A stretch of DNA of 7,221 nucleotides from Oscillospiraceae bacterium (GCA_904501855.1 CAJGCI010000092.1:1-7221), one strand, 5' to 3'; shown: positions 1 through 6,344, counted from the first letter of the stretch. Made by a program: numbers and translations. Notes: generated by a model from the letters alone, not told the origin.

Positions 1-202
1 ATGTGAGGCCTTCCTTCAGTGCCAGCTCACTTTTTCCCCCGATATAACCGTGAGCGGTATCAAAATAATTCAGTCCGGCATCCAGAAACGCGTCCACCAT
101 CTCACAGAACTGAGGCATATCCACCTCATCGTCCTTCATGGGAAGCCGCATGCAGCCGAAGCCGAACCGGCCCTGGATCTCAGAGAAAAACTTATTGGTC
201 AT
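1..202 (-). CDS. Aldo/keto reductase, N-terminal part (cut by window edge)
   Basis: Only the first 67 codons are present; the rest lies beyond base 1. The visible protein opens MTNKFFSEIQGRFGFGCMRL, typical of the first beta strand of aldo/keto reductases, and continues with LNYFDTAHGY at residues 44-53. This contains Asp48 and Tyr53, the first two members of the family's catalytic tetrad; Lys and His would lie outside the window. The family reduces carbonyl groups with NADPH in the cytoplasm; the substrate cannot be told. Two in-frame ATGs (208 and 202) are possible. I chose 202 because AGGAG at 215-211 is then 8 bases away, against 2 for the other. It starts 26 bases after the stop of the AlkZ-like gene, so both are probably cotranscribed. 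The FGFGCMRLP opening resembles Clostridial members that carry a C-terminal 4Fe-4S domain, but this cannot be checked here. Confidence 0.9.
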   Translation of the reverse strand, partial: MTNKFFSEIQGRFGFGCMRLPMKDDEVDMPQFCEMVDAFLDAGLNYFDTAHGYIGGKSELALKEGLT

Positions 203-228
203 GATCATTGCTCCTTCCGGTGTCTTTT

Positions 229-906
229 TCAGCGGAGGAACGTGAGGACGGCCTCCTCACCGGCCTCCGGCAGCAGTCTCATCAGATGATCCGTGATCTT
301 CACCAGCGACTGAGCTGGATCGGCGGAGTAAGCGCTTTTGACAAAATCCTCTCCCAGTACCCGCTCGGGAAGATCATACACGGTGGTGCCGAAACTGAAT
401 TTCTTCTCCCCGTTTTTATCTCTCGGAAACAGAAAGTCCGACGGGATGACATAGGTCATCATCTGAAGGCGGGTCATGGAAGACTCGAACCGGGAGGATC
501 TGCGTTTCGGCGATCCGGCAAGCCGCCGCAGCTCCGGCGACGTGACCGGGCCGTGCTCCGCGATGAGATCATAGATCTTCCTGTCATCAGTTTTTGCCAG
601 CCCCTCGTCATAGAGGGCATCAAAATCATAGCCGTTCCGGCGATAATTGGCAAAGTGCGGAAACCAGTCCCGGGCGACATAGCCGATCTTTCCGGAAAAG
701 AATTTTCCGTACAGGCAGCTGCCCTCACGGGCGATGTCGTCCCGCCACAGCCAGGGCCCCAGTCCGTGATCGGCATCCCATACTTCCCGGGGGACCATAT
801 CGTCGATGCAGAATCCGGAGACCGGACCGGAAAAGAAGGGGAGAAAACCTGCTTTTCGGACAGCGCGTATCAGTTCCTCCGGAGTGGTGATAACAGGATA
901 CTCCAA
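229..906 (-). CDS. AlkZ/YcaQ-related winged-helix protein, TTG start
   Basis: A 225-residue soluble protein. From memory it resembles a group of Firmicutes proteins annotated as AlkZ-related. Recognisable blocks are LVK/LIRAVRKAGFLPFF-type opening (residues 12-25), PWLWRDDIAREG (51-62), CLYGKFF (64-70), WFPHFANYRRNGYDFDALYD (81-100) and a winged-helix-like stretch at about 108-156 including MTRLQMMTYVIPSDF. AlkZ/YcaQ enzymes are DNA glycosylases acting on crosslinked or alkylated bases and are usually near 400 residues. This one is about half that size and I do not see the QxQ or QxD catalytic motif, so a repair activity is not supported; DNA binding is an inference. The start is TTG at 906, with AGGAGG at 917-912 and a 5-base spacer. 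The frame stays open to 1024 but has no ATG, GTG or TTG there, and the promoter lies in that stretch. First gene of a two-gene operon with the aldo/keto reductase. Confidence 0.85.
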   Translation of the reverse strand: MEYPVITTPEELIRAVRKAGFLPFFSGPVSGFCIDDMVPREVWDADHGLGPWLWRDDIAREGSCLYGKFFSGKIGYVARDWFPHFANYRRNGYDFDALYDEGLAKTDDRKIYDLIAEHGPVTSPELRRLAGSPKRRSSRFESSMTRLQMMTYVIPSDFLFPRDKNGEKKFSFGTTVYDLPERVLGEDFVKSAYSADPAQSLVKITDHLMRLLPEAGEEAVLTFLR

Positions 907-936
907 CTTGTCCTCCTCGGTAATTACTGTGATTTC

Positions 937-965
937 ATTGTAGAACGTAATCCCGTGCCTGTAAA
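937..965 (-). promoter_or_regulatory. Sigma-A-type promoter of the AlkZ-like/aldo-keto reductase operon
   Basis: On the minus strand, TTTACA (965-960) and TACAAT (942-937) are separated by exactly 17 bases. Each hexamer has one mismatch to TTGACA/TATAAT. The expected start of transcription near 930 gives a leader of about 24 bases that contains the AGGAGG site, which agrees with the TTG start at 906. Confidence 0.75.
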
Positions 966-1028
966 GGACCCGCTCGGCATCCCAGGACAGCCCGGCGGAG
1001 GAAGCTCCGGCTTCCGTGAAAACTCATC

Positions 1029-1057
1029 TTCACATTTACAGTGGATGCAAGTATAAT
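1029..1057 (+). promoter_or_regulatory. Sigma-A-type promoter of the LtrA/flavodoxin pair
   Basis: TTCACA (1029-1034) and a perfect TATAAT (1052-1057) are spaced by 17 bases. Transcription should begin near 1064, giving a 5' leader of roughly 44 bases before the ATG at 1108. It is back to back with the leftward promoter at 965-937, and the two do not overlap. Confidence 0.8.
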
Positions 1058-1107
1058 TGTCTTCAACGGGAAAAAGGAAATTCAAGTAACAGAAAAGAGA
1101 TACGAAT

Positions 1108-2292
1108 ATGTGGGAACTGTTTGGAGAAAAGGGCGAAAAAAAGGTCGAGTACATCGAGCTGATCTATGATCTCATCTTCGTCTATCTCCTGGGACACAGC
1201 AACGAGCTTCTGTTTCACATGCAGGGAGGGTTCTTCACCTTCCGGACCTACCTGACCTTCCTGTATTCCACGCTGGTGATCCTTCAGATCTGGTACTTCA
1301 GCACCCTTTACATCAACCGCTACGGCTCCAACTCCGCGGCGGACTACATCGGGCTGTTCATCAACATGTACCTGCTGTACTATCTGGCGGAGGGGATCCG
1401 GGGCACGGACATGAGCATGTATCCCCAGTACAACGCGGCCTGGGCCCTGATCCTGCTGAATCTGGCGGTGCAGTATTTCCGGCAGCTGCGGCATGTGGAC
1501 GCGGCGGCGCCCTGGGCGGCCCGGCATCTGAAATACCGGGGCCGGATGCTGCTGATCCAGGCGGCCATCGTGCTGGTGTCCATCCCCCTGTTCTATGCCA
1601 CGGGCCGGGCCTTCTCCTGGGTGTCCCTGGTCTTCGGCTTCGTCATGGCGGTGTTCGCCGAGCGGGTGGACTCCCTGGTGCCCGTCAATTCCGAGCACCT
1701 GACGGAACGGGTGATGCTCTTCGTGGTGTTCACCTTCGGCGAGACCATCGTCAGCATCGGCGCCTATTTCGCCGGCGCCCTCACTTTCAGCAGCGTGTAT
1801 CTCTCCCTCATGGCCTTCCTTATCGTGGCGGGGATGTTCCTCACCTACGGACTGCTCTACGACAAGGTCATCGACCGGGAGCGGGAGCACCTGGAGATGT
1901 GGTACATCATGATCCACATCGGCCTCATCATCGCGCTGATCAACATCACCGTCGCCCTGGAATTCATGCGGGAGCCGGAGGTGGATCTGGTGGCGAAGAA
2001 CGCCTTTCTCGTGATCTCCTTCCTCCTGTTCTATCTGTTCCTGTTCCTGCTGGGCTTCTATGCCAGGTTCGGGTACCGGGCGGGGACAAAGTTCTTTCTC
2101 GTCCAGGTCCTCATGGGACTGGTCTTCGCGGCCCTCATGGCCGCCACCTACCGCAACGGCTATCTCAGCATCGCCGTGACGGTGATCTATGTGTACAGCA
2201 TCCTCATCATGGTGGTACGGAGGTACCGCCGGGTGAACGCGTGCCTGGAGGAGTTCTTCCAGGGCACGGAAGAAGAACCAAAGGAGTCGTGA
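1108..2292 (+). CDS. Low temperature requirement A (LtrA) family membrane protein
   Basis: A 394-residue polytopic membrane protein that fits the LtrA family (Pfam 'low temperature requirement protein A'). The N-terminal family signature ELIYDLIFVYLLG is at 17-29 and the central signature HLTERVMLFVVFTFGETIV at 197-215. I count about nine or ten hydrophobic segments, for example around 50-67, 81-95, 110-123, 148-164, 169-184, 200-225, 230-250, 266-284, 298-318, 328-346 and 352-370, and a short charged cytosolic-type tail ending in EEEPKES. The name comes from a Listeria mutant unable to grow in the cold; no biochemical activity or substrate is established for the family, so none is assigned. 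The ATG at 1108 has only a weak purine-rich site (AAAAGAGA, 1093-1100). Its 3' end contains the AAGGAG site (2281-2286) that serves the next gene, which starts 4 bases after the TGA, so translation is probably coupled. Confidence 0.88.
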   Translation: MWELFGEKGEKKVEYIELIYDLIFVYLLGHSNELLFHMQGGFFTFRTYLTFLYSTLVILQIWYFSTLYINRYGSNSAADYIGLFINMYLLYYLAEGIRGTDMSMYPQYNAAWALILLNLAVQYFRQLRHVDAAAPWAARHLKYRGRMLLIQAAIVLVSIPLFYATGRAFSWVSLVFGFVMAVFAERVDSLVPVNSEHLTERVMLFVVFTFGETIVSIGAYFAGALTFSSVYLSLMAFLIVAGMFLTYGLLYDKVIDREREHLEMWYIMIHIGLIIALINITVALEFMREPEVDLVAKNAFLVISFLLFYLFLFLLGFYARFGYRAGTKFFLVQVLMGLVFAALMAATYRNGYLSIAVTVIYVYSILIMVVRRYRRVNACLEEFFQGTEEEPKES

Positions 2293-2296
2293 TAAC

Positions 2297-2827
2297 ATGT
2301 CCAAGAATCTGATCCTCTATTACTCCCGGGAGGGAGAGAACTACTGGGAGGGCGGCGCCCTCCGGAATCTGGAAAAGGGCAACACCCGGTACGTGGCTGA
2401 ATTCATCCGGGATGCCGTGGGCGGCGACCTGTTCCGCATCGAGACGGTGCAGGACTACCCGGCGGAGTATAAGGCCTGCACGGAAGCGGCCATGCGTGAG
2501 CAGAAAGCCGGCGCCCGGCCCGAACTGAAGGAATATCTTGCCAGTGCGGAAGAGTACGACAACATTTTCGTGTGCGGACCCTGCTGGTGGGGCACCTTCC
2601 CCATGGCGGTGCTCAGCCAGCTGGAACGGCTGGATCTGGCGGGCAAGACCCTGTTTCCCGTCATGACCCATGAAGGCAGCGGACTGGGTTCTTCCGCCAG
2701 GACCCTGAAGAAGGTCTGCCGGAAGGCCACCGTGGGCAAGGGACTGGCCGTGCAGGGCTCGAAGGCCGCGGACAGCCGGGACACCGTGACGGACTGGGCC
2801 CGGTGCTGCGTGGCCTGGCACGAATAA
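2297..2827 (+). CDS. Flavodoxin-fold protein
   Basis: A 176-residue cytoplasmic protein with a flavodoxin-like fold. The opening beta strand and phosphate loop are LILYYSREGENYWEGG (5-20), followed by GNTRYVAEFI (28-37), which starts the first helix. The second flavin-contact loop is VCGPCWWGTFPMAV (92-105), and THEGSGLGSS (124-133) fits the third loop. This pattern matches the Flavodoxin_4-type group rather than classic electron-transfer flavodoxins, which lack the GENY insertion. Such proteins bind FMN and may act as small flavin reductases or electron carriers; the partner is not known. The SD sequence AAGGAG lies at 2281-2286 inside the end of the LtrA gene, 10 bases from the ATG, so the two genes form one unit. 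A terminator hairpin follows 16 bases after the stop. Confidence 0.88.
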   Translation: MSKNLILYYSREGENYWEGGALRNLEKGNTRYVAEFIRDAVGGDLFRIETVQDYPAEYKACTEAAMREQKAGARPELKEYLASAEEYDNIFVCGPCWWGTFPMAVLSQLERLDLAGKTLFPVMTHEGSGLGSSARTLKKVCRKATVGKGLAVQGSKAADSRDTVTDWARCCVAWHE

Positions 2828-2843
2828 TAAAAGAATGCATGAA

Positions 2844-2885
2844 AAGACCGTGAGCGGGGAGCGAACTCTCCCGGCTCACGGTCTT
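2844..2885. terminator. Bidirectional hairpin terminator between convergent genes
   Basis: AAGACCGTGAGC (2844-2855) is perfectly complementary to GCTCACGGTCTT (2874-2885), a 12-base-pair stem. Its apical part extends as GGGGAG-CGAA-CTCTCCC with one bulged T. It sits between the flavodoxin stop at 2827 and the aldo/keto reductase stop at 2900. The T tracts are short: TTAT on the plus side and CTTTTC on the minus side, so termination may be stronger for the minus-strand gene. Confidence 0.75.
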
Positions 2886-2899
2886 ATGTTATGGAAGGG

Positions 2900-4093
2900 T
2901 CATTTCTTTCCGGATCCCCGGAACAGGAAGGCCCGGGCGATGCCGATACCGGCTTTGTAGGGCAGGGGACGCAGATCCCGGTCCGCTTCCGCGAGCTTTT
3001 CCCGGATGGGGATGCTCTGGGGGCAGTGCTGCTCGCACTTGCCGCACCGGACGCACTGGCTGGCAAAGGAGGGATCCTTCGTCAGGCCCACCGTCTGGAT
3101 GAACTGGGAGCGGCCCTCGCTTCTGGATTCGGTGTACATGGTGTTCCAGCACCGGAAGATGCCGGGGATGTCCACGCCCCTGGGGCAGGGCATGCAGTAG
3201 CGGCAGCCGGTGCATCCCACCCTCTCCCGTTCCATGATGGCCCTTTTGACCTTGTCCAGGGTCTCGTGATCCTCCTCCGTCAGCTCTCCCACGGAGGCCT
3301 CGGAAGCGATGCGGCAGTTTTCCCGTACCATCTCCAGGGAGTTCATCCCCGACAGCACCACCGTGACTTCCGGCTGGTCATACAGCCAGTGCAGGCCCCA
3401 TTCCGCGGCGCTCCAGTCCCGGGAGCTTTCCGCCATGGCTCCCCTCGCCCCCTCCGGGAGCATGCTGACCAGTTTGCCGCCCCGCAGCGGCTCCATGATC
3501 ATCACGGGGATGCCCTTTGCCGCGGCGGCCTGCAGGCCCTCCCGGCCCGCCTGGGAGACCTCGTCCAGGTAGTTGTACTGGATCTGGCAGAAATCCCAGT
3601 CGTAGTCGTCGAGGATCTTCCGGAAGTTGTCCGTGTTTCCGTGATAGGAGAACCCGATGTTCCGGATGACGCCGGCCTGTTTCTTCTCGGCGATCCAGTC
3701 CAGGATCCCCACCTTCTTCAGCTTCTCCCACATGGCCACGTCCGTCATGTGGTGCATGAGATAGTAGTCCACGTAGTCCGTGCGCAGCCGGCGCAGCTCC
3801 TCCTGGAAGGTGCGCTCCAGGGCGCCGCGGCTGCCGATGAGATACTGGGGCAGCTTCGTGGCGATGTTCACCTTCTCCCGCAGGCCGTTGCGCTCCAGGA
3901 TCTCGCCCAGCGCCGCCTCGCTGCCGGAATACAGATAGGCGGTATCGTAGTAGTTGACCCCCGCGCGATAGGCCTCCAGCAGTTCCTGCTCCGCCTTGGG
4001 GATGTCGATGGCGTTTCCCTTCTTGGTAAAACGCATGCACCCGTAGCCCAGGATGCTCAGGGAATTTCCGTTTCTGTCGTTTCGGTACTGCAT
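2900..4093 (-). CDS. Aldo/keto reductase with C-terminal two [4Fe-4S] ferredoxin module
   Basis: A 397-residue cytoplasmic oxidoreductase. The aldo/keto reductase barrel covers about 1-285, with the tetrad visible as Asp50 and Tyr55 (YYDTAYLY), Lys80 (IATKLP) and His114 (YYLMHH). The C-terminal module has CTGCRYCMPCP (Cys294, 297, 300, 303) and CVRCGKCEQHCP (Cys347, 350, 353, 357), enough ligands for two [4Fe-4S] clusters. This architecture is common in anaerobic Firmicutes; it links NAD(P)H-dependent carbonyl chemistry with single-electron carriers, though the physiological substrate is generally unknown. The frame is open to 4348, but ATG at 4093 is the chosen start. It precedes the normal barrel opening (ILGYGCMRF) and has AGGGAG at 4108-4103, 9 bases upstream. 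The longer form would translate across the promoter region. It is transcribed alone and converges with the flavodoxin gene, a possible but unproven redox partner. Confidence 0.93.
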   Translation of the reverse strand: MQYRNDRNGNSLSILGYGCMRFTKKGNAIDIPKAEQELLEAYRAGVNYYDTAYLYSGSEAALGEILERNGLREKVNIATKLPQYLIGSRGALERTFQEELRRLRTDYVDYYLMHHMTDVAMWEKLKKVGILDWIAEKKQAGVIRNIGFSYHGNTDNFRKILDDYDWDFCQIQYNYLDEVSQAGREGLQAAAAKGIPVMIMEPLRGGKLVSMLPEGARGAMAESSRDWSAAEWGLHWLYDQPEVTVVLSGMNSLEMVRENCRIASEASVGELTEEDHETLDKVKRAIMERERVGCTGCRYCMPCPRGVDIPGIFRCWNTMYTESRSEGRSQFIQTVGLTKDPSFASQCVRCGKCEQHCPQSIPIREKLAEADRDLRPLPYKAGIGIARAFLFRGSGKK

Positions 4094-4111
4094 CGTCGCT
4101 CGCTCCCTGTA

Positions 4112-4139
4112 TGGTATGATCTGAGTCCACATCATACCA
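4112..4139. repeat. 9-base inverted repeat at the aldo/keto reductase start site, possible operator
   Basis: TGGTATGAT (4112-4120) and ATCATACCA (4131-4139) are perfect 9-base arms around a 10-base spacer. The right arm coincides with the extended -10 and the left arm lies just past the predicted transcription start. Because the start falls in the spacer, the pair would not fold in the RNA; a DNA operator for a dimeric regulator is the more likely reading. No regulator gene is seen nearby, so the role is inferred. Confidence 0.5.
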
Positions 4140-4160
4140 CGGCCCCGGTCTGCCGTTCCA
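4131..4160 (-). promoter_or_regulatory. Extended -10 promoter for the ferredoxin-type aldo/keto reductase
   Basis: The minus strand reads TGG-TATGAT (4139-4131), an extended -10 with one mismatch to TATAAT. A poor -35 (TGGAAC, 4160-4155, 18-base spacer) is the best on offer, in keeping with extended -10 promoters. Transcription would begin near 4124, giving a leader of about 30 bases with the AGGGAG site. Confidence 0.55.
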
Positions 4161-4281
4161 TTCTTTTTCGGGTGAACCGCCCCGGAAGTCCGTTTTATGG
4201 ATATTTCTCCCGGAATATGGTCCTCCGGAGCCCTCAGAAACTTAAAAAATCTTACGTTTGGCGGGAAATGTGCAAAAAAAG

Positions 4282-4312
4282 TTCCGCCATTCCGGTGGGA
4301 ACGTGGTATGAT
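4282..4312 (+). promoter_or_regulatory. Extended -10 promoter for the SGNH-SLH gene
   Basis: TGG-TATGAT (4304-4312) gives an extended -10, within a 12-base sequence CGTGGTATGATG (4302-4313) identical to the one on the opposite strand at 4141-4130. The best -35 is weak (TTCCGC, 4282-4287, 19-base spacer). The region between contains GTTCC (4281-4285) and GGAAC (4298-4302) as a spaced palindrome. Predicted transcription starts near 4319, about 57 bases before the ATG. Confidence 0.55.
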
Positions 4313-4375
4313 GGGGAAACCGACTGTAGTGAGAAAAATAAGTCCCAACTCGCACTATAGAAGGGGAATAAGTGA

Positions 4376-6082
4376 ATGAAAACCAAACGATTCGTGACAT
4401 GGCTGCTGATCCTTGCCATGGTGACGGCCCTGTGCGCCGTAACCGTATCCGCGGACAGCGGCAGCTATGAGCCGGGCAGCGTGCCCCATACGAGACAGAT
4501 CGACGACCTGCTGGTCATCGGCGACAGCATTCCCGCCGGCTACGGACTGTTCGGACAGTGGGATTTTCCCGGCCGTCTCAACATGTCCCACGGGGAGCGG
4601 GTGGAAGGCGCCTATCCCTGGCTGCTGGGAGACGCTCTGCAGGCAAAGCATGTGTACAACATGGCCCGCTGCGCCTACCGCACCACGGAGGTGCTGCGTC
4701 TCATCGATCCGGCCTTTGACGAGGAACTGGCCCGTCCGGAGAACACCATGGAACGGTTCATCTCCGACTGCATCTTCTATCCCAGCGGCATCACCAATGT
4801 CAACGACATTCCCACCGCCGCTGCGGAAGCGGAGCAGGAGATCCGGTCTGCCGACGCCGTGGTCATCAATCTGGGCTCCAACGACGGATTCACCGCCGCC
4901 CTGTGTGCCCCCATGCTCAAGACCATGTACTACACCTACGGCATGAGCGTGGAGCGCGCCCTGACGGCCCTGGAGGGAAAGTTCAAGAACATCCAGTCCG
5001 TGCAGGATCTGGCCGGCATGATCATGGGCATGGGGATCCATGACTTCCTCACCGACTACAATGAGGGGATGGCCACCTTCCAGAAATACTACGAGCGCAT
5101 CATCGCCCGTATCCGCGAGCTTAATCCCACGGCGGAGATCTACTACGTGGGCATGTTCAACATGTTCGACGAAGTGAAGATCACGGACTTTTCCGAGCCG
5201 GGGATCCTCACCGACTTCGGCAACAAGCAGCTCATGGAGATCTTCCGCTTCGTGGAGGAGCAGAGCGTGTGGAAGGACGAAGTGACCTACGTGGACATCA
5301 AGGACGTGGAGACCCATGAGATGGTCACCATGACCAATCCCTTCTTCTACCTGAACTTCATCGTCACCGCCCATCCCACCTACAAGGGACATCAGCAGTG
5401 CGCGGACATCATCCTGGATTCCATGAACCTGCGTGCCCTGGGACACAGGGGAGACATCTACCCGGACATCGGACCGGTGGATCCGCTGAAGGACGGTGAA
5501 GACCCGTCGTCTCCCGCGGCGGAGCTCATCGCCGGATTCCGGGATGTATTGAAAGGGGACTGGTATGCCGGTTTCGTCCAGTATGCCGTGGACCACGGGT
5601 TCATGAAGGGCATCACGGAGGATCTCTTCGCCCCCGACAAGACCCTGACCCGCGCCGAGGTGGTCACCATGCTGTACGCCATGGAGGGGAAACCCGCCGT
5701 GACCGCCCAGTCCACCTTCTCGGACGTCCTTGACGGGGACTGGTTCCGGGATCCCGTGCTGTGGGCCGCTTCCGCCGGCGTCACCGCGGGATACGAGGAC
5801 GGCACCTTCCGTCCCGGCCAGAACGTGAGCCGTCAGGAACTGGCCACCATGCTGCGCAGCTACGCGTCCTGTAAGCAGAAGGACCTGACCGCCTCCGGCG
5901 ACATCGCGTCCTTTGCCGACGCCGCTTCCGTGGCAGGCTACGCCGCCGAGCCCATGCAGTGGGCCGTGGGACACGATCTCATCCACGGCAAACCGGGCAA
6001 TCTTCTGGATCCCGCCGGCGTGAGCACCCGCGCCGAAGCCGCGGTGATGTTCCGGGCACTGGACCTCAATGTGCTGGCCTGA
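4376..6082 (+). CDS. Secreted SGNH/GDSL-type hydrolase with three C-terminal SLH repeats
   Basis: A 568-residue exported protein. Residues 1-26 are a signal peptide: a basic start (MKTKR), a hydrophobic core and an AVTVSA cleavage site. The SGNH hydrolase domain is about 40-355: LLVIGDSIPAGYG (45-57) has the nucleophile Ser51, INLGSNDGF (164-172) has the block III Asn169, and TAHPTYKGH (331-339) has His333 as probable catalytic base. A block of about 160 residues separates the last two motifs. Three SLH repeats follow at about 388-435, 447-497 and 512-562, with endings such as FAPDKTLTRAEVVTMLYA and FRPGQNVSRQELATML. SLH repeats bind pyruvylated wall polymers, so the enzyme is probably held at the cell surface. 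SGNH enzymes hydrolyse esters of lipids, sugars or cell-wall acetyl groups; the substrate is not evident. Start: ATG 4376 with AAGGGG at 4361-4366, 9 bases upstream. It is monocistronic, divergent from the aldo/keto reductase. Confidence 0.92.
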   Translation: MKTKRFVTWLLILAMVTALCAVTVSADSGSYEPGSVPHTRQIDDLLVIGDSIPAGYGLFGQWDFPGRLNMSHGERVEGAYPWLLGDALQAKHVYNMARCAYRTTEVLRLIDPAFDEELARPENTMERFISDCIFYPSGITNVNDIPTAAAEAEQEIRSADAVVINLGSNDGFTAALCAPMLKTMYYTYGMSVERALTALEGKFKNIQSVQDLAGMIMGMGIHDFLTDYNEGMATFQKYYERIIARIRELNPTAEIYYVGMFNMFDEVKITDFSEPGILTDFGNKQLMEIFRFVEEQSVWKDEVTYVDIKDVETHEMVTMTNPFFYLNFIVTAHPTYKGHQQCADIILDSMNLRALGHRGDIYPDIGPVDPLKDGEDPSSPAAELIAGFRDVLKGDWYAGFVQYAVDHGFMKGITEDLFAPDKTLTRAEVVTMLYAMEGKPAVTAQSTFSDVLDGDWFRDPVLWAASAGVTAGYEDGTFRPGQNVSRQELATMLRSYASCKQKDLTASGDIASFADAASVAGYAAEPMQWAVGHDLIHGKPGNLLDPAGVSTRAEAAVMFRALDLNVLA

Positions 6083-6105
6083 ACCAGCATGATCATGAAT
6101 GAAAA

Positions 6106-6139
6106 ACCGGCTTTCCGGGCCATGTCCCGGGGAGCCGGT
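6106..6139 (+). terminator. Hairpin terminator of the SGNH-SLH gene
   Basis: Bases 6106-6119 pair with 6126-6139 in a 14-pair stem (two G-T pairs in the middle) around the loop CCATGT, starting 24 bases after the stop codon. It is preceded by an A run and followed by CTCTCTT rather than a clean T tract, so it is strong as a structure but atypical as an intrinsic terminator. Confidence 0.6.
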
Positions 6140-6168
6140 CTCTCTTCGCGCAAAACCGGCCCCTCCGG

Positions 6169-6198
6169 TTGACTTTCCGTTCCGCCGGGTGATACAAT
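6169..6198 (+). promoter_or_regulatory. Extended -10 promoter of the glycine riboswitch-lpdA unit
   Basis: TTGACT (6169-6174) and TACAAT (6193-6198) are 18 bases apart, with TG at 6190-6191 giving an extended -10 (TGATACAAT). Transcription should begin near 6205, right at the foot of the first leader hairpin. The -35 overlaps the right arm of a small hairpin, AACCGG/CCGGTT (6154-6170). Confidence 0.75.
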
Positions 6199-6204
6199 CC
6201 TGTC

Positions 6205-6313
6205 GTACCGCAACGGGAAAAAACGGTACCCCACAGGGGCCGGATGACCGGTCCGAGAGACCCCGCGCAAACGCGGGGCCCGAAGGGAATTCGGAAACTC
6301 TCAGGTCATGACG
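6205..6313 (+). promoter_or_regulatory. Glycine riboswitch, single aptamer
   Basis: The conserved glycine aptamer signatures are present in order: GAGAGACC (6255-6262), a hairpin CCCCGCG-CAAA-CGCGGGG (6261-6278), the core CCCGAAGGGA (6279-6288), and AAACTCTCAGGT (6295-6306). ATGACC (6244-6249) pairs with GGTCAT (6304-6309), and GAGAG with CTCTC (6298-6302), closing the aptamer. Only one full aptamer is visible. Upstream a hairpin GTACCG/CGGTAC (6205-6210/6224-6229) and CCCC-ACA-GGGG (6229-6239) lack aptamer signatures; they may be the partial 'ghost' stem known to accompany singlet glycine riboswitches. The core aptamer spans about 6244-6313. It lies between a promoter and an intrinsic terminator, upstream of lipoamide dehydrogenase, so glycine binding probably lets transcription read through (glycine riboswitches before catabolic genes are usually ON switches). 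Confidence 0.88.
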
Positions 6314-6344
6314 GAGGCGGAGGGCCCCCCTCCGGCCTCTTTTT
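6314..6344 (+). terminator. Riboswitch expression-platform terminator
   Basis: GAGG-C-GGAGGG (6314-6324) pairs with CCCTCC-GG-CCTC (6328-6339) around a CCC loop, with one bulged G, followed by five T (6340-6344). It directly abuts the aptamer's 3' end, as expected for a transcriptional switch. Confidence 0.82.

Noticed and set aside
907..1023. In-frame open extension upstream of the AlkZ-like gene, with protein-like residues (WDAERVLYRHGITFYNEI), and a four-T run at 1017-1022 that could be a frameshift joining it to a CxxCxC-containing frame further up.
   Set aside because: The stretch has no ATG, GTG or TTG, contains the TTTACA-17-TACAAT promoter for the gene, and AGGAGG is ideally placed for the TTG at 906. 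The upstream frame also runs through the opposite-strand promoter.
208..1056. 282-codon plus-strand open frame over the AlkZ-like gene.
   Set aside because: It is antisense to a recognisable protein, has no ribosome site at its start and no family resemblance.
1063..2304. 413-codon minus-strand open frame rich in His, Asp and Glu.
   Set aside because: Antisense shadow of the LtrA gene; the composition is what reverse-reading hydrophobic GC-rich codons gives.
2891..4360. 489-codon plus-strand open frame.
   Set aside because: Antisense to the aldo/keto reductase, whose catalytic and cysteine motifs are intact on the minus strand.
6205..6240. A second, complete glycine aptamer upstream of the first.
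   Set aside because: Hairpins are present but none of the aptamer signatures (GAGAG, CCGAAGG, CTCTCAGG) occur there.
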